Positions 17,224 through 26,266 of a stretch of 64,000 nucleotides of DNA are shown piece by piece. The notes under the pieces were generated by a model. The model made no database searches. It was not told the origin of the DNA and worked only from the letters and a program-made list of their open reading frames with translations. Every line of letters starts with the position of its first letter. Within the stretch, counting starts at the first letter, position 1. The position numbers and the translations under genes were made by a program. This DNA is from Thermosipho affectus (GTDB taxonomy: Bacteria > Thermotogota > Thermotogae > Thermotogales > Fervidobacteriaceae). Where the stretch lies: the NCBI RefSeq assembly GCF_001990485.1, contig NZ_LBFC01000022.1:124001-188000 (forward strand). Direction: 5' to 3'.

Positions 17224-18729
17224 ATGTACCATAAAGTTTCAAGAGATCCCATTCATGCAGAAATTTTTATGTATCCTTTGGAAATCTTGGCATCTGATAC
17301 TAAGGCAATGCAAAGATTAAGATATTTGTCACAATTAGTAGGTTCAGAATATGTATATCCTTGTGCAACTCATACTAGATTTGCACATTCGTTAGGAGTA
17401 ATGCATATATCTGGTATGTATGCAAAGCATCTTTTTGAAGATAAAGCTAAAGTAAGAATTTTAAGATTAGCTGGATTATTACATGATATAGGTCATGGGC
17501 CATTTAGTCATCAATTCGATGAAGTGGTTTACAAGAATATGGGGTTAGATGATGGCCATGATGAATATAGAAATAAAATTTTAACAGAGTATATGCCAAA
17601 TGCCATGTTAAAGGTTTACGAAAGGGCTCCTGAAAAGTTACAAAAGGCAGTTTTAGAAGATGTTGAATTTGTTTTAGGAGGTATTTCAGATCTTTTAGAT
17701 GATTTTAGGAAGATAATGCAAATGGTGATAGATGTTTATGAGGGAGAAGAGTATGGAACAATAGAATTTGCAGTTATTCAAGGTCCCTTAGGAGCAGATA
17801 GAATGGACTTTGTCCTTAGAGATTCATACTTTGCAGGTACTAGAGGATTTGGGACTGGGTCTTTGGATAGACTTGTGAGAAATTCCATGATAATTGAAAA
17901 AGATGGAAAAAAACATTTGGCTTATAACATTAAGGTTATAGATGAGATTTATACTACGTTATTTGGCAGATTTATGATGTACAAAAATGTTTATTTCCAT
18001 AAGACTTCACGTGCCGCAGATTTAATGATCCAAGAGCTTTTAGAGTTAAGTTATAAACCTTTGAAGTTAAAAGAACGTGTTGAAAATTTAGGAACTTTCA
18101 TGGAATTAACCGATCAAAGAATTATAAATGAAATAGAAATTTACTTTAAGCAAATAGTTGAAGAGTACAATATTAGTTCATTTAAAGAGACAAAAGAAAA
18201 GATTTTAAATTATGAAATTGACCTACAACCTTTGGAATTGGATATTGTAATGGCATATGAGATAGTGGAGAGATTAAAAAATAGAGATTTTTGGAAGACT
18301 ATATTGGAAACGCCATTTTCCGTTGAGGGTATAGATCCTTCTGTTGCAAGTCAAGGATTTGCAATGGATGTTTTGAAAAAAATTAAGCTAAGATTGAAAA
18401 AGGCTATTGAAGGTGCAGATGAAGAGGATAAAAATGGACTTGCAGAGATACTTTCAAATTTTGATAATATATTTAAAGTAGATACGCCTTATAAACTTTC
18501 CTTAGTGCATCCGGAAGAATTTTTAAAAAGTAATATATATATTTACGATTTTTGGAAAAAACAAGTTTTGTCCTTTGATGAGTATGTAAAAGAATATCCC
18601 GCGTATAGACTCATGAGCAGTAATTTAATACAAATAGTGAGGTTTTATGTTACAAAAGATATAAGGAGTTTATTGGAAAAGTATAATGTAATACCAAAAG
18701 TGGACATGCAACTTACTACGAGGTGGTAA
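17224..18729 (+). CDS. HD domain phosphohydrolase (SAMHD1/dNTPase-like)
   Basis: About 501-residue HD-superfamily protein related to SAMHD1 and dGTP triphosphohydrolases. Metal-site residues are visible: THTRFAHSLGV (first His), LLHDIGHGPFSHQFD (the HD pair), and ADRMDFVLRDSYFAG (the distal Asp). After the N-terminal ~250 residues a helical C-terminal region of no known motif follows. It may hydrolyse dNTPs or another nucleotide. The first ATG of the frame (17206) overlaps udk; AGAGGTGTC before ATG 17224 fixes the start. Confidence 0.85.
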   Translation: MYHKVSRDPIHAEIFMYPLEILASDTKAMQRLRYLSQLVGSEYVYPCATHTRFAHSLGVMHISGMYAKHLFEDKAKVRILRLAGLLHDIGHGPFSHQFDEVVYKNMGLDDGHDEYRNKILTEYMPNAMLKVYERAPEKLQKAVLEDVEFVLGGISDLLDDFRKIMQMVIDVYEGEEYGTIEFAVIQGPLGADRMDFVLRDSYFAGTRGFGTGSLDRLVRNSMIIEKDGKKHLAYNIKVIDEIYTTLFGRFMMYKNVYFHKTSRAADLMIQELLELSYKPLKLKERVENLGTFMELTDQRIINEIEIYFKQIVEEYNISSFKETKEKILNYEIDLQPLELDIVMAYEIVERLKNRDFWKTILETPFSVEGIDPSVASQGFAMDVLKKIKLRLKKAIEGADEEDKNGLAEILSNFDNIFKVDTPYKLSLVHPEEFLKSNIYIYDFWKKQVLSFDEYVKEYPAYRLMSSNLIQIVRFYVTKDIRSLLEKYNVIPKVDMQLTTRW

Positions 18730-18730
18730 G

Positions 18731-19471
18731 ATGAAACTTCTTTTTGACGTAGGAAATACTCATACAACTATTGCACTTACGGATAATGGGAAGAAATTTA
18801 ATATAAAGCGCATATCGACGTATTCATTGCAAACAGAAGATGAATTATACGTTTATCTTAAAATGTTATTTAGTGAAAACTATGATCAAATAATAGTTTC
18901 TTCAGTTGTTCCTAATATTAACCATATTTTTGAGTTTTTTTCTAAAAAATATATAGGTAAAGATGCTGTGTTTTTAAATGCAAAATTATACAAGAATATA
19001 AAGTGGGATGTTAGAGTTCCTTCTGATATTGGTGCAGATAGAGTGGCAAATGTGATTGCAGCTGAAAAGGATTACGGTAATAACGCGATAATAGTAGATT
19101 TTGGTACGGCGATAACTATTGATGTTTTGAAAAATGGAATATATGAAGGAGGAGTTATAATTCCTGGATTTGGGATGATGGTTAATGCCTTGTTTAAAGG
19201 AACTGCAAAACTTCCAAAGGTGGAGTTAAAGCCATCAGATGTTTTTATTGGAAAAGATACAGAATCTAATATAAGAATAGGTGTGATTAATACAGTACTT
19301 GAAGGGATAATAAAAGTTGTTGAGAAAATAAAAAGTGAAACAGAAATTACCTCTGTTATATTCACAGGAGGACAATCAAAGATAATAATGGATTATAAAA
19401 AAGATGTTATTTACGATTTAGAATTAGGTCTTAGGGGGATTTATTACTTTTATGAAAGCACTATTAGTTAA
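18731..19471 (+). CDS. coaX: Type III pantothenate kinase
   Basis: Catalyses ATP-dependent phosphorylation of pantothenate, the first step of coenzyme A synthesis. 246 residues. The N-terminal phosphate motif is DVGNTHTTIAL (6-16), PSDIGADRVANVIAA lies near residue 97, and DFGTAITIDV near 118 completes the ASKHA-type ATP site. The Asp, Arg and Thr residues typical of CoaX are present. GAGGTGGTAAG precedes ATG 18731. The next gene starts inside its 3' end (20-bp overlap). Confidence 0.94.
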   Translation: MKLLFDVGNTHTTIALTDNGKKFNIKRISTYSLQTEDELYVYLKMLFSENYDQIIVSSVVPNINHIFEFFSKKYIGKDAVFLNAKLYKNIKWDVRVPSDIGADRVANVIAAEKDYGNNAIIVDFGTAITIDVLKNGIYEGGVIIPGFGMMVNALFKGTAKLPKVELKPSDVFIGKDTESNIRIGVINTVLEGIIKVVEKIKSETEITSVIFTGGQSKIIMDYKKDVIYDLELGLRGIYYFYESTIS

Positions 19472-20801
19472 TCCTTGGATTGAAGATTTTGCAGCATATG
19501 ATTTTTGGCTTAAACCGTTAGGCCTGTTATATGTGGCATCTTATTTAGATAAATTAGGGTTTGAAGTCTATCTTGTTGATTTAATGAATAGACACGATAT
19601 TGATTTAAAAAGATTCGTAAATGTTCCTAGGGATAAGTTTTATGGCACAGGAAAATTTCCATTTGTTGAAGTAAAAAAACCAGATGTGTTAAAATTTATT
19701 CCGAGAAAATACAAAAGATACGGAGCACCCAAAGAGTTTTTTTATTACAAATTAAAAGATATAGGAAAAGTTGATATAATTTTTGTTACTTCTACGTTGA
19801 CTTATTGGTATCCAGGTTATTGGGATACTATTTCTTTTTTAAAGAGTTATTATGGAAATAACGTACCTATTGTATTTGGTGGCTTTTATGTTAGAAATAT
19901 ACCGTCTCATGCGAGAAAGACTGGAGTACATATCTTTCCGAGTAATGATTTAAATAGATTGCCAAAGTTTTTAGAACAAGTAACAGGAAAAGAAATTAAA
20001 TCTAAAAATATAGATTGGTTTATGCTTCCACCCATGTATGAGCTTTACAATAATTTGGGATATTTAGTTTTTTTAACTACTTTAGGATGTCCTTATAAGT
20101 GTTCGTATTGTATTGCTCATAGGATATGGGATGGAATAAAATTTAAACCTCCGGAAGTTGTGGTTTTTGAAATTGAAAAATACGTTGAAACATTTAACGT
20201 AAAAGATATAGTATTTTTTGATGATGCAATTTTGGTAAATTCCAAAAAGCATTTTAAAGTAATTTTAAAGAAGTTGTTGGAAAAAGGGTATTCAAAGTAT
20301 AGGTTTCACCTTCCAAATGGAATACATGCTAGACTGATAGACGAAGAAATAGCGGAATTGATGAAGGAATTAAATTTTAAAACTATAAAACTTGGGTATG
20401 AAACTTCTGGAGAACTCCAGTTAAAAACGGGAGGTAAGGTCGTAGATAAAGATTTGGTAAGAGCTGCGCGTATTTTTAGAAAAAAAGGTTTTACCGAAAG
20501 AGAAGTTTCAGCGTATATTATGGTAAATATCCCTGGGCAAAGTGTTGAAGATGTAAAAAATGCTATTAATTTTTGTAAAACTGAAGGTATAGGATTTTCT
20601 ATTAATGAATTTACTCCAATAATAGGTACAGATGATTGGATAAATTTGGTAAATGAAGGAAAATTAACTGGATTAGAGGATCCTTTGTTGCTCAATAATA
20701 CCGTTTTACCTTTTTGGTGGAAATTTGGAATGAGTGAAAATGTGGTACAATATTTAAAGATGTATGCAAGAAAGGTAAAAGAAGGTGAAAATTACGATTG
20801 A
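19452..20801 (+). CDS. B12-binding-domain radical SAM protein
   Basis: 449-residue radical SAM enzyme. The N-terminal ~150 residues look like a cobalamin-binding Rossmann domain (MKALLVNPWIEDFAAYDFW, PLGLLYVASYLDKLGFEV), then the cluster motif CPYKCSYC (C-x3-C-x2-C) near residue 215 binds 4Fe-4S and SAM. The C-terminal part has the family GYETSGE and NIPGQ elements. The reaction is unknown; relatives carry out methylations or hopanoid and tetrapyrrole chemistry. It overlaps coaX by 20 bp at the start and the next gene by 17 bp. Confidence 0.85.
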   Translation: MKALLVNPWIEDFAAYDFWLKPLGLLYVASYLDKLGFEVYLVDLMNRHDIDLKRFVNVPRDKFYGTGKFPFVEVKKPDVLKFIPRKYKRYGAPKEFFYYKLKDIGKVDIIFVTSTLTYWYPGYWDTISFLKSYYGNNVPIVFGGFYVRNIPSHARKTGVHIFPSNDLNRLPKFLEQVTGKEIKSKNIDWFMLPPMYELYNNLGYLVFLTTLGCPYKCSYCIAHRIWDGIKFKPPEVVVFEIEKYVETFNVKDIVFFDDAILVNSKKHFKVILKKLLEKGYSKYRFHLPNGIHARLIDEEIAELMKELNFKTIKLGYETSGELQLKTGGKVVDKDLVRAARIFRKKGFTEREVSAYIMVNIPGQSVEDVKNAINFCKTEGIGFSINEFTPIIGTDDWINLVNEGKLTGLEDPLLLNNTVLPFWWKFGMSENVVQYLKMYARKVKEGENYD

Positions 20802-21405
20802 TCTGATACAATATTTAGTAACTGGATTTTTTGCTGTAATTTTAGTTATTTTTCCGCGTGAGGTTATAAAAGCTTACTTGATAGTTTTATCAGGGGATAA
20901 TACGCCCAAGAAATTGAAGAGAACATCATTAAATCCATTTGTTCATCTGGATCCCATTGGGACGGTTGCATTTATTTTGTTTGATTTTGGTTGGGCAAGA
21001 CCTGTTCCAGTTTTTCCACTGAAAAATAAAAATGTTAGAAAAATTCTGATTTTTTCATCGATGATTGGTCCAATTTTGGGAGGGTTTTTTTTTATTCTAT
21101 ACGGTTTGTTGGCAAAAAGTTTTTTTGAATATAAAATAATGTATGAAGTTTTTTATAAGGCGTGCAAATGGAGTCTTACATATGCAATATTTTCACTCTT
21201 ACCAGTTCCACCACTTGATGGTTCAAGGCTTCTTGGTGCCTTTTTGCCAGATGATTATTGGGATTGGTATATAAAATATGAAATATATGGTATACTATTT
21301 TTGTTGGGAATTTTACTGCTTTGGATATTACCGCTTATAATGGAACCTTTTGTTATATTGATAAATAATCTGACAAATTTTATAATACTAGGAAAAGGGG
21401 GATAA
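20785..21405 (+). CDS. Degenerate site-2-protease (M50) family membrane protein
   Basis: 206-residue membrane protein clearly built like the short M50 rhomboid-independent site-2 protease subfamily: LNPFVHLDPIGT (49-60) and LPVPPLDGSRLL (139-150), the latter with the third metal ligand Asp145. The HExxH motif expected near residue 25 is replaced by REVIK (25-29): the Glu is kept but both His are lost. It is therefore probably inactive as a protease, perhaps a binding or regulatory protein. Start GTG 20785 overlaps the radical SAM gene. It is followed 1 bp later by a coiled-coil protein and ZapA. Confidence 0.75.
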   Translation: MKITIDLIQYLVTGFFAVILVIFPREVIKAYLIVLSGDNTPKKLKRTSLNPFVHLDPIGTVAFILFDFGWARPVPVFPLKNKNVRKILIFSSMIGPILGGFFFILYGLLAKSFFEYKIMYEVFYKACKWSLTYAIFSLLPVPPLDGSRLLGAFLPDDYWDWYIKYEIYGILFLLGILLLWILPLIMEPFVILINNLTNFIILGKGG

Positions 21406-21406
21406 C

Positions 21407-21652
21407 ATGGAAGAAAAAATAAGAGAACTTGAACAACTTTTTGATGATTTGATTAAGAAATACGAAGAACTTAAGAAAGAAAATAAAGAACTTTGGAAGG
21501 AATTAAATGCTGCTATTGAAAGGGCTAATCAGCTTGAGCAAGAAAACAATGCATTAAAAGAGCAAATTTATGGAACATTTGAAAAATTATTGGGAAAAAT
21601 AAAAAATGTTGTTGAGACATCAGCGGAGATAAATGGTGAAGAAAACGCTTGA
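21407..21652 (+). CDS. Small coiled-coil protein (ZapB-like partner of ZapA)
   Basis: 81-residue protein that is almost entirely one heptad-repeat coiled coil (residues 1-65: EELKKENKELWKELNAAIERA, then QLEQENNALKEQI), highly acidic and lysine rich. It has no signal peptide. It overlaps the start of zapA by about 20 bp and ends with a short tail. The size, coiled-coil nature and position beside ZapA recall ZapB of enterobacteria, but sequence homology cannot be shown for such a composition. AAAGGGGGATAAC precedes ATG 21407. Confidence 0.65.
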   Translation: MEEKIRELEQLFDDLIKKYEELKKENKELWKELNAAIERANQLEQENNALKEQIYGTFEKLLGKIKNVVETSAEINGEENA

Positions 21653-21893
21653 GTTTAATGGTAAAAAATTTATTGTTGAATCTGATGTTGAAGAAGAGAT
21701 ATTAAATTATATCGAACAAAGATTAGTTAAATTAAACAAAAAGTATGATAATCTTTCATCGTTAGATGAAAGATTTCTTGCAATGTTGTGTGATGTGATT
21801 GAAAATGAATTTAAATGTTTGGATGAAATTTCAAAATTAAGTGAAAAGTTAAAAAATATGGAGGAACCTAACGTTGAAAATAGGTCTATTTGA
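21633..21893 (+). CDS. zapA: Cell division protein ZapA
   Basis: FtsZ-associated protein of 86 residues that cross-links FtsZ protofilaments at midcell. The N-terminal part (TLEFNGKKFIVESDVEEEI) and the segment LSSLDERFLAMLCDVIENEF, with the helical dimerisation region following, match the ZapA/YgfE domain. It ends overlapping murI. The start is either ATG 21633 or GTG 21636; GGAG at 21625-21628 favours the GTG by spacing. The reading frame is coupled to the coiled-coil gene upstream. Confidence 0.8.
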   Translation: MVKKTLEFNGKKFIVESDVEEEILNYIEQRLVKLNKKYDNLSSLDERFLAMLCDVIENEFKCLDEISKLSEKLKNMEEPNVENRSI

Positions 21894-22665
21894 TTCAGGG
21901 ATTGGGGGAATTTCTGTTTTAAAAAAGCTTGCATATGTAAATGGAGCACATTATATTTATATTGCGGATACCGAAAGGGCTCCATATGGATTAAGGACTC
22001 CGGAAGTCCTTGAGTCTTTTGTTTGGGAATTTGTAGAGTTTTTTCATAAGAAGAGAGTTAATGAGATTTTTGCAGCTTGTAATACTACAGATTCAATTAT
22101 ATTGGAAAGAAATTTGGATTTAGGGATAAAATATAATAGTATAATTAAAGCCGGTATAAATGCGATAAAAGCCGATAGGATTGGAGTTATAGGCACAAAT
22201 GTTACTATAAAAAATGGTAGTTATAAACGTTATTTGGAAATGATGGGTAAAGAGGTTTATCAAAAATCTACACAATTATTTGTTTCTATAGTTGAAGAAG
22301 GGGTTTTTTACGGCAGAATGGTTGAAGCTATTGCAAATTATTATTTGCTTTCTTTAAGAAAGGAGAATATTAGAGAATTGATATTGGGTTGTACACATTT
22401 TCCTTTCTTAAAGGGAATAATTTCAAGGGTTTTACCTAAGGTTAGAATAATTGACCCAGCCGAAGAGCTGTCAAAATTAGTACCAAAAGATAATTCGAAA
22501 AAACCGTTTGTTGAGTTTTATGTAACAGGAGATCCGGTAATTTTTGAAAGAAAATTAAAAAGAATAAATTTTAGAGTTCCGTATACTGTTAATAAGTTTA
22601 GAGTTAGAAAGGTGATATCCATTGAAAAATTTAGTGATTTTAACGGGATTATCGGGAGCAGGTAA
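21874..22665 (+). CDS. murI: Glutamate racemase
   Basis: Supplies D-glutamate for peptidoglycan. 263 residues, the usual length. The phosphate-binding-like N-terminus GLFDSGIGGISVLKKL is typical of MurI. The two catalytic cysteines lie in AACNTTDS (near residue 70) and LGCTHFPF (near 173), each followed by Thr. The start is TTG 21874, preceded by GGAGG at about 8 bp, which overlaps the end of zapA. It overlaps rapZ by 44 bp at its 3' end. Neighbours ZapA and peptidoglycan-linked genes fit an envelope growth role. Confidence 0.93.
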   Translation: MKIGLFDSGIGGISVLKKLAYVNGAHYIYIADTERAPYGLRTPEVLESFVWEFVEFFHKKRVNEIFAACNTTDSIILERNLDLGIKYNSIIKAGINAIKADRIGVIGTNVTIKNGSYKRYLEMMGKEVYQKSTQLFVSIVEEGVFYGRMVEAIANYYLLSLRKENIRELILGCTHFPFLKGIISRVLPKVRIIDPAEELSKLVPKDNSKKPFVEFYVTGDPVIFERKLKRINFRVPYTVNKFRVRKVISIEKFSDFNGIIGSR

Positions 22666-23461
22666 ATCTACAGCACTTGGATTATTAGAAGATATGGGAT
22701 TTTATTGTATAGATAATTTGCCTGTAAATTTAATTGAGCAGATAATACCCATAATATCTATTAATGTAGAAAATTTGGCCTTGGTTATAGATTCAAGAAG
22801 TGGGAATCTGGAAGATATGTATTTAGTTATTGAAAATTTAAAGAAGAAGTATTTAAAGGAAATTAAAATAATATTTTTGAATGCAAAGGATAGTGTGTTA
22901 ATAAATAGATTTGCACACACTCGAAGAAATCACCCTTTGCTTAAGGTTTCTAATTCGTTGGAAAAAGCAATTGAAAATGAAAGAAATTCGTTTACAAAAA
23001 TTTTGGAGATATCAGATATAGTTATTGATACTTCTAATCTAAATCCACATCAATTGAGGGAAAGATTAGTAGAAATATTGACAAGTGTAGAGAAGAAATT
23101 TTTATTGCGTATTCTAAGTTTTGGATTTAAATATGGAGTGCCATTAGATGTTGATTTTGTGTTTGATGTTCGTTTTTTTCCTAACCCATTTTATGTAGTG
23201 GGTTTAAGAAATAAAACTGGAAAAGACAAAGAGGTTAAAGAATTTTTATACAATACACAGGGTGTAAGTGATTTTATTGATATGTTGAAACAAGTTATTG
23301 ATTTTGCGATTTCAAGATATGAAAATGAGGGAAGAATGGAGTTAAGTGTTGGAATTGGGTGTACTGGTGGTCAACACCGCTCTGTATTCTTTGCTGAAGA
23401 GCTTGCAAAATTTTATCTGGAAGCTTGCAAAGTTTTATTGGAGCATAGGGACGTGAAGTAA
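22622..23461 (+). CDS. rapZ: RapZ/YvcJ family nucleotide-binding protein
   Basis: P-loop protein of the RapZ family; E. coli RapZ guides RNase E to small RNAs, while B. subtilis YvcJ influences competence. 279 residues. Walker A GLSGAGKSTAL is at 8-18, followed by FYCIDNLPVNL. The C-terminal domain has DVRFFPNPF and the family signature GIGCTGGQHRSVFFAEEL. Start TTG 22622 lies after GGTGAT. It sits in the rapZ-yvcK-whiA order that is widespread in Gram-positive bacteria and is conserved here. Which of the two described roles applies is not known. Confidence 0.92.
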   Translation: MKNLVILTGLSGAGKSTALGLLEDMGFYCIDNLPVNLIEQIIPIISINVENLALVIDSRSGNLEDMYLVIENLKKKYLKEIKIIFLNAKDSVLINRFAHTRRNHPLLKVSNSLEKAIENERNSFTKILEISDIVIDTSNLNPHQLRERLVEILTSVEKKFLLRILSFGFKYGVPLDVDFVFDVRFFPNPFYVVGLRNKTGKDKEVKEFLYNTQGVSDFIDMLKQVIDFAISRYENEGRMELSVGIGCTGGQHRSVFFAEELAKFYLEACKVLLEHRDVK

Positions 23462-24387
23462 TGAATTTTGTAGTAGTTGGAGGCGGAACAGGAGTTTCAA
23501 CTTTGTTAAGAGGTCTGAAATACTTTAAGGGTATTGATTTAAAAGCTATTATTACCGTTACAGATGAAGGAGGAAGTTCTGGAGTTTTAAGAAGAGAATA
23601 CAATATTATACCTCCGGGAGATATTAGAAACAATTTAGTTGCACTTGCAAAAGATGAGGAGATACTGGGGAAGTTATTTTCGTATAGATTTTCAAATGGT
23701 TTTTTGTTGGGACATACAGTTGGGAACATAATTTTAACCGCACTTACAAAAATGTTAGGTAGTTTTACAAAAGCAGTAGAGTATATTTCAGAGGTATTAG
23801 CTATAAATGGTAAGGTAATTCCAGTATCTGAAGATTTAGTAAGACTTGTTGCATTTTACGAAGATGGAACTGTTGCTCATGGTGAAAGTGAAATAATGAA
23901 AGTTGTAAAAAAGAAAATTATTAAAATATCTTTAGATAAAGAAACTTATATTAACAAAGAAGCAGATTGTGCAATTAAAAATGCCGATGTTATTATACTT
24001 GGCCCCGGGAGCATTTATACAAGTATTATACCTAATTTACTAGTAAATGGATTTTACGAGAGTTTAAACAAATCAAAGGCAAAAGTTGTATATGTTTCCA
24101 ATTTAATGACTCAACCATCAGAGTCATATAATTTTACTCTTAGTGACCATGTGACAACAATTGAAAGATATTTAAAAAGAAAAGTTGATTATATTATTGT
24201 ATCTTATTCTAATATTTGTGAAAGTGTTTTGAGACGGTATTTAGAAAATGGTTCAGTTCCAGTTGAAGTAGATATGAATGATGAAAGAATTATAATAGAT
24301 GATTTAATTGAAATGAAAGATAATGATGGGAGAATAAGGCATAATCCTTTGAGACTTGCGAGTTTAATTATTGATTTGATCAGGTGA
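23461..24387 (+). CDS. yvcK: YvcK/CofD-like protein (gluconeogenesis factor)
   Basis: 308-residue protein related to CofD (2-phospho-L-lactate transferase) that in B. subtilis is needed for growth on gluconeogenic carbon and binds UDP-sugars. The N-terminal GGGTGVSTLLRGLK (8-21), TDEGGSSGVLR, and LGPGSIYTSIIPNL near residue 180 are all family motifs. It overlaps rapZ by one base at its start and is followed 4 bp later by whiA. The DPPGDIRN-like motif (IPPGDIRNNLVAL) is also present. Confidence 0.92.
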   Translation: MNFVVVGGGTGVSTLLRGLKYFKGIDLKAIITVTDEGGSSGVLRREYNIIPPGDIRNNLVALAKDEEILGKLFSYRFSNGFLLGHTVGNIILTALTKMLGSFTKAVEYISEVLAINGKVIPVSEDLVRLVAFYEDGTVAHGESEIMKVVKKKIIKISLDKETYINKEADCAIKNADVIILGPGSIYTSIIPNLLVNGFYESLNKSKAKVVYVSNLMTQPSESYNFTLSDHVTTIERYLKRKVDYIIVSYSNICESVLRRYLENGSVPVEVDMNDERIIIDDLIEMKDNDGRIRHNPLRLASLIIDLIR

Positions 24388-24391
24388 TAAA

Positions 24392-25306
24392 ATGCTTTAT
24401 ACTTTTTCAGAAGATGTTAAGGGGGAGCTTTGTCATTTAAAAATAAATAGCGCGGAAGAAGCAAGGTCAGAACTTTCAGGATTCTTAAAATCAAAAGGAG
24501 TTCTTATTAAAACACACGTAGATTTGTTTGTGAAATTAGAGGTTGGCTTTATCCCTGCTGCACGTAGAATAATGAATTTGATGAATCAAGTGGAAGTTGA
24601 TAAAAAAAAGTTAACTTTGATAAAAAATAAATTGAAGAAAAAGAGAGTACAAATTTTTATACCTTTTTCTATAATGGAAAAGCTTGAGATAGATGTTCTG
24701 GAAATACCAAGTTATATTTTTGAAGATTTGAGTTATTTTTCTGCATTTTTAAGAGGACTTTTTATTGCAAGTGGTTCGGTTACTGATCCTGTGAAAAGTT
24801 ATCATTTTGAAATAATTTCGCACAATGAAAGTTTACTAAATATTATAAAAAATTTTCTTGTAAAAAATTTGGGTGTTGAAGGAAAGATTTCAAAGTTTAA
24901 TAATAATTTTAGGTATTATGTGAAAAAATCACGCGAAATTGTTGAATTGCTTAATTTTTTAGGAGCACAAAGAAATGCAGATAAGATGGAAAAGATAGTT
25001 AATTCAAGGGAAATAAAAAGTGATTTTAATCGTTCTTTGAATTTTTTAAGTGCGAATGCAAAAAGGGTAGGAGAGAGTAATGCAAAACAAATAAAAATCA
25101 TAAGAAATTTAATTGAAAAGTATGGGTATGAAGTTTTATCAGAAGAATTAAAAAAATTAGCAATCTTGCGACTGGAAAATGAAGATTTAAGCTTATCGGA
25201 TTTGGGAAAACTTTTTGAACCACCGTTGAGTAAAAGCATGGTTTACAATAGAGTAAGAAAGATTTTTAAAATTTATGAGAATTTGGAAGGTAAAAAAGTG
25301 GAGTGA
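24392..25306 (+). CDS. whiA: WhiA family DNA-binding protein
   Basis: Regulator known in Actinobacteria for sporulation and in Firmicutes as a chromosome segregation and division-linked protein. 304 residues with a LAGLIDADG-like N-terminal region ([27 protein letters not shown]) and a C-terminal helix-turn-helix ([16 protein letters not shown]-type segment, [12 protein letters not shown]). The homing-endonuclease-like fold is not expected to be catalytic. It is in the usual position after yvcK. CAGGTGATAAA precedes ATG 24392; the stop is 5 bp before the nrdR ATG. Confidence 0.9.
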   Translation: MLYTFSEDVKGELCHLKINSAEEARSELSGFLKSKGVLIKTHVDLFVKLEVGFIPAARRIMNLMNQVEVDKKKLTLIKNKLKKKRVQIFIPFSIMEKLEIDVLEIPSYIFEDLSYFSAFLRGLFIASGSVTDPVKSYHFEIISHNESLLNIIKNFLVKNLGVEGKISKFNNNFRYYVKKSREIVELLNFLGAQRNADKMEKIVNSREIKSDFNRSLNFLSANAKRVGESNAKQIKIIRNLIEKYGYEVLSEELKKLAILRLENEDLSLSDLGKLFEPPLSKSMVYNRVRKIFKIYENLEGKKVE

Positions 25307-25311
25307 TATTT

Positions 25312-25767
25312 ATGAAATGTCCATATTGTGGATATGAAGATACGAAAGTATTGGATTCTCGTGTGGATTCATCTGGTTTAACGGTAAGAAGAAGGAGAGA
25401 ATGTATAAAGTGCAAGGGAAGGTTTACGACGTATGAAAGATATGAAGTTGGTCCTGTATTTGTCGTTAAAAGAGATGGAAAGAGGGAAAAGTTTGATAGG
25501 AATAAGATTTTGAATGGGATAATGAAAGCATGTGAAAAGACAAATGTTACGTTAGATGAAATGGAAAAATTAGTGGATGATGTGGTAAACGAAATACAAA
25601 AATCTGGAAATTTGGAGGTATCAACATTAAAAATAGGAAGATTGGTCATGGAAAAGCTGAAAAAATTAAATGGGGTAGCTTATGTAAGATTTGCATCGGT
25701 TTATAAAGATTTTAGAGAAGTTGAGCAATTTTTAGAAGTTGTGGAAGAATTGAAAAAAGAAAAATAG
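25312..25767 (+). CDS. nrdR: Transcriptional repressor NrdR
   Basis: Zinc-ribbon/ATP-cone repressor of ribonucleotide reductase genes. 151 residues, the usual length. The zinc ribbon is [13 protein letters not shown]...[13 protein letters not shown] with four cysteines, and the ATP-cone begins near residue 50 ([16 protein letters not shown]) and ends with [11 protein letters not shown]. An upstream GTG (25303) belongs to the frame, but GGAGTGATATTT before ATG 25312 marks the start. Regulated genes would carry NrdR boxes; none is seen in this window. Confidence 0.94.
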   Translation: MKCPYCGYEDTKVLDSRVDSSGLTVRRRRECIKCKGRFTTYERYEVGPVFVVKRDGKREKFDRNKILNGIMKACEKTNVTLDEMEKLVDDVVNEIQKSGNLEVSTLKIGRLVMEKLKKLNGVAYVRFASVYKDFREVEQFLEVVEELKKEK

Positions 25768-25783
25768 TATTGGAGGTGTATTA

Positions 25784-26254
25784 ATGAAAAAAGAGGTTAT
25801 TTATTTAACCAAAGAAGGATACGAAAAATTAAAAGCCGAGCTCGATCAATTAAAGCAAAAGCTTATGTTTGAAATTGCTGAAAGGATTAAAGAGGCAAGA
25901 GAGTTGGGTGATTTGTCTGAGAATTCTGAATATCAAGAGGCGAAAAACGAACAAGGTAGAATTGCCGCAAGAATTAACGAACTTGAAAATATGCTTTCAA
26001 AGGCAGAAGTTATTGAAGGGTTAGATACTAACGTAATCAACATTGGAAATTGGGTTATTATTAAAAATATTGAAACTGGTGAAGAAAAGACTATACAAAT
26101 TGTAACTCCACATGAAGCAGATGTTTTCAGCAATAAGATAAGTATTGAATCTCCTGTGGGAAGAATTCTGGTTGGAAAAAAGGTAGGCGAAATAGTTAAA
26201 ATTAAATCACCAAAAGGTGTTTTTAAATATCAGATTTTGGGAATAAAAGTTTAG
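25784..26254 (+). CDS. greA: Transcription elongation factor GreA
   Basis: Rescues backtracked RNA polymerase by stimulating transcript cleavage. 156 residues, standard length. The N-terminal coiled-coil finger (residues 1-75, EAYEKLKAELDQLKQKL-like pattern) carries the acidic tip ARELGDLSENSEYQEAK, with the catalytic D-L-S-E-N-S-E motif; the C-terminal FKBP-like domain ends in KSPKGVFKYQILGI. GGAGGTG precedes ATG 25784. It is followed after 6-12 bp by lysS, as in other Thermotogales and many Firmicutes. Confidence 0.95.
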   Translation: MKKEVIYLTKEGYEKLKAELDQLKQKLMFEIAERIKEARELGDLSENSEYQEAKNEQGRIAARINELENMLSKAEVIEGLDTNVINIGNWVIIKNIETGEEKTIQIVTPHEADVFSNKISIESPVGRILVGKKVGEIVKIKSPKGVFKYQILGIKV

Positions 26255-26266
26255 GAGGGATTGAAG

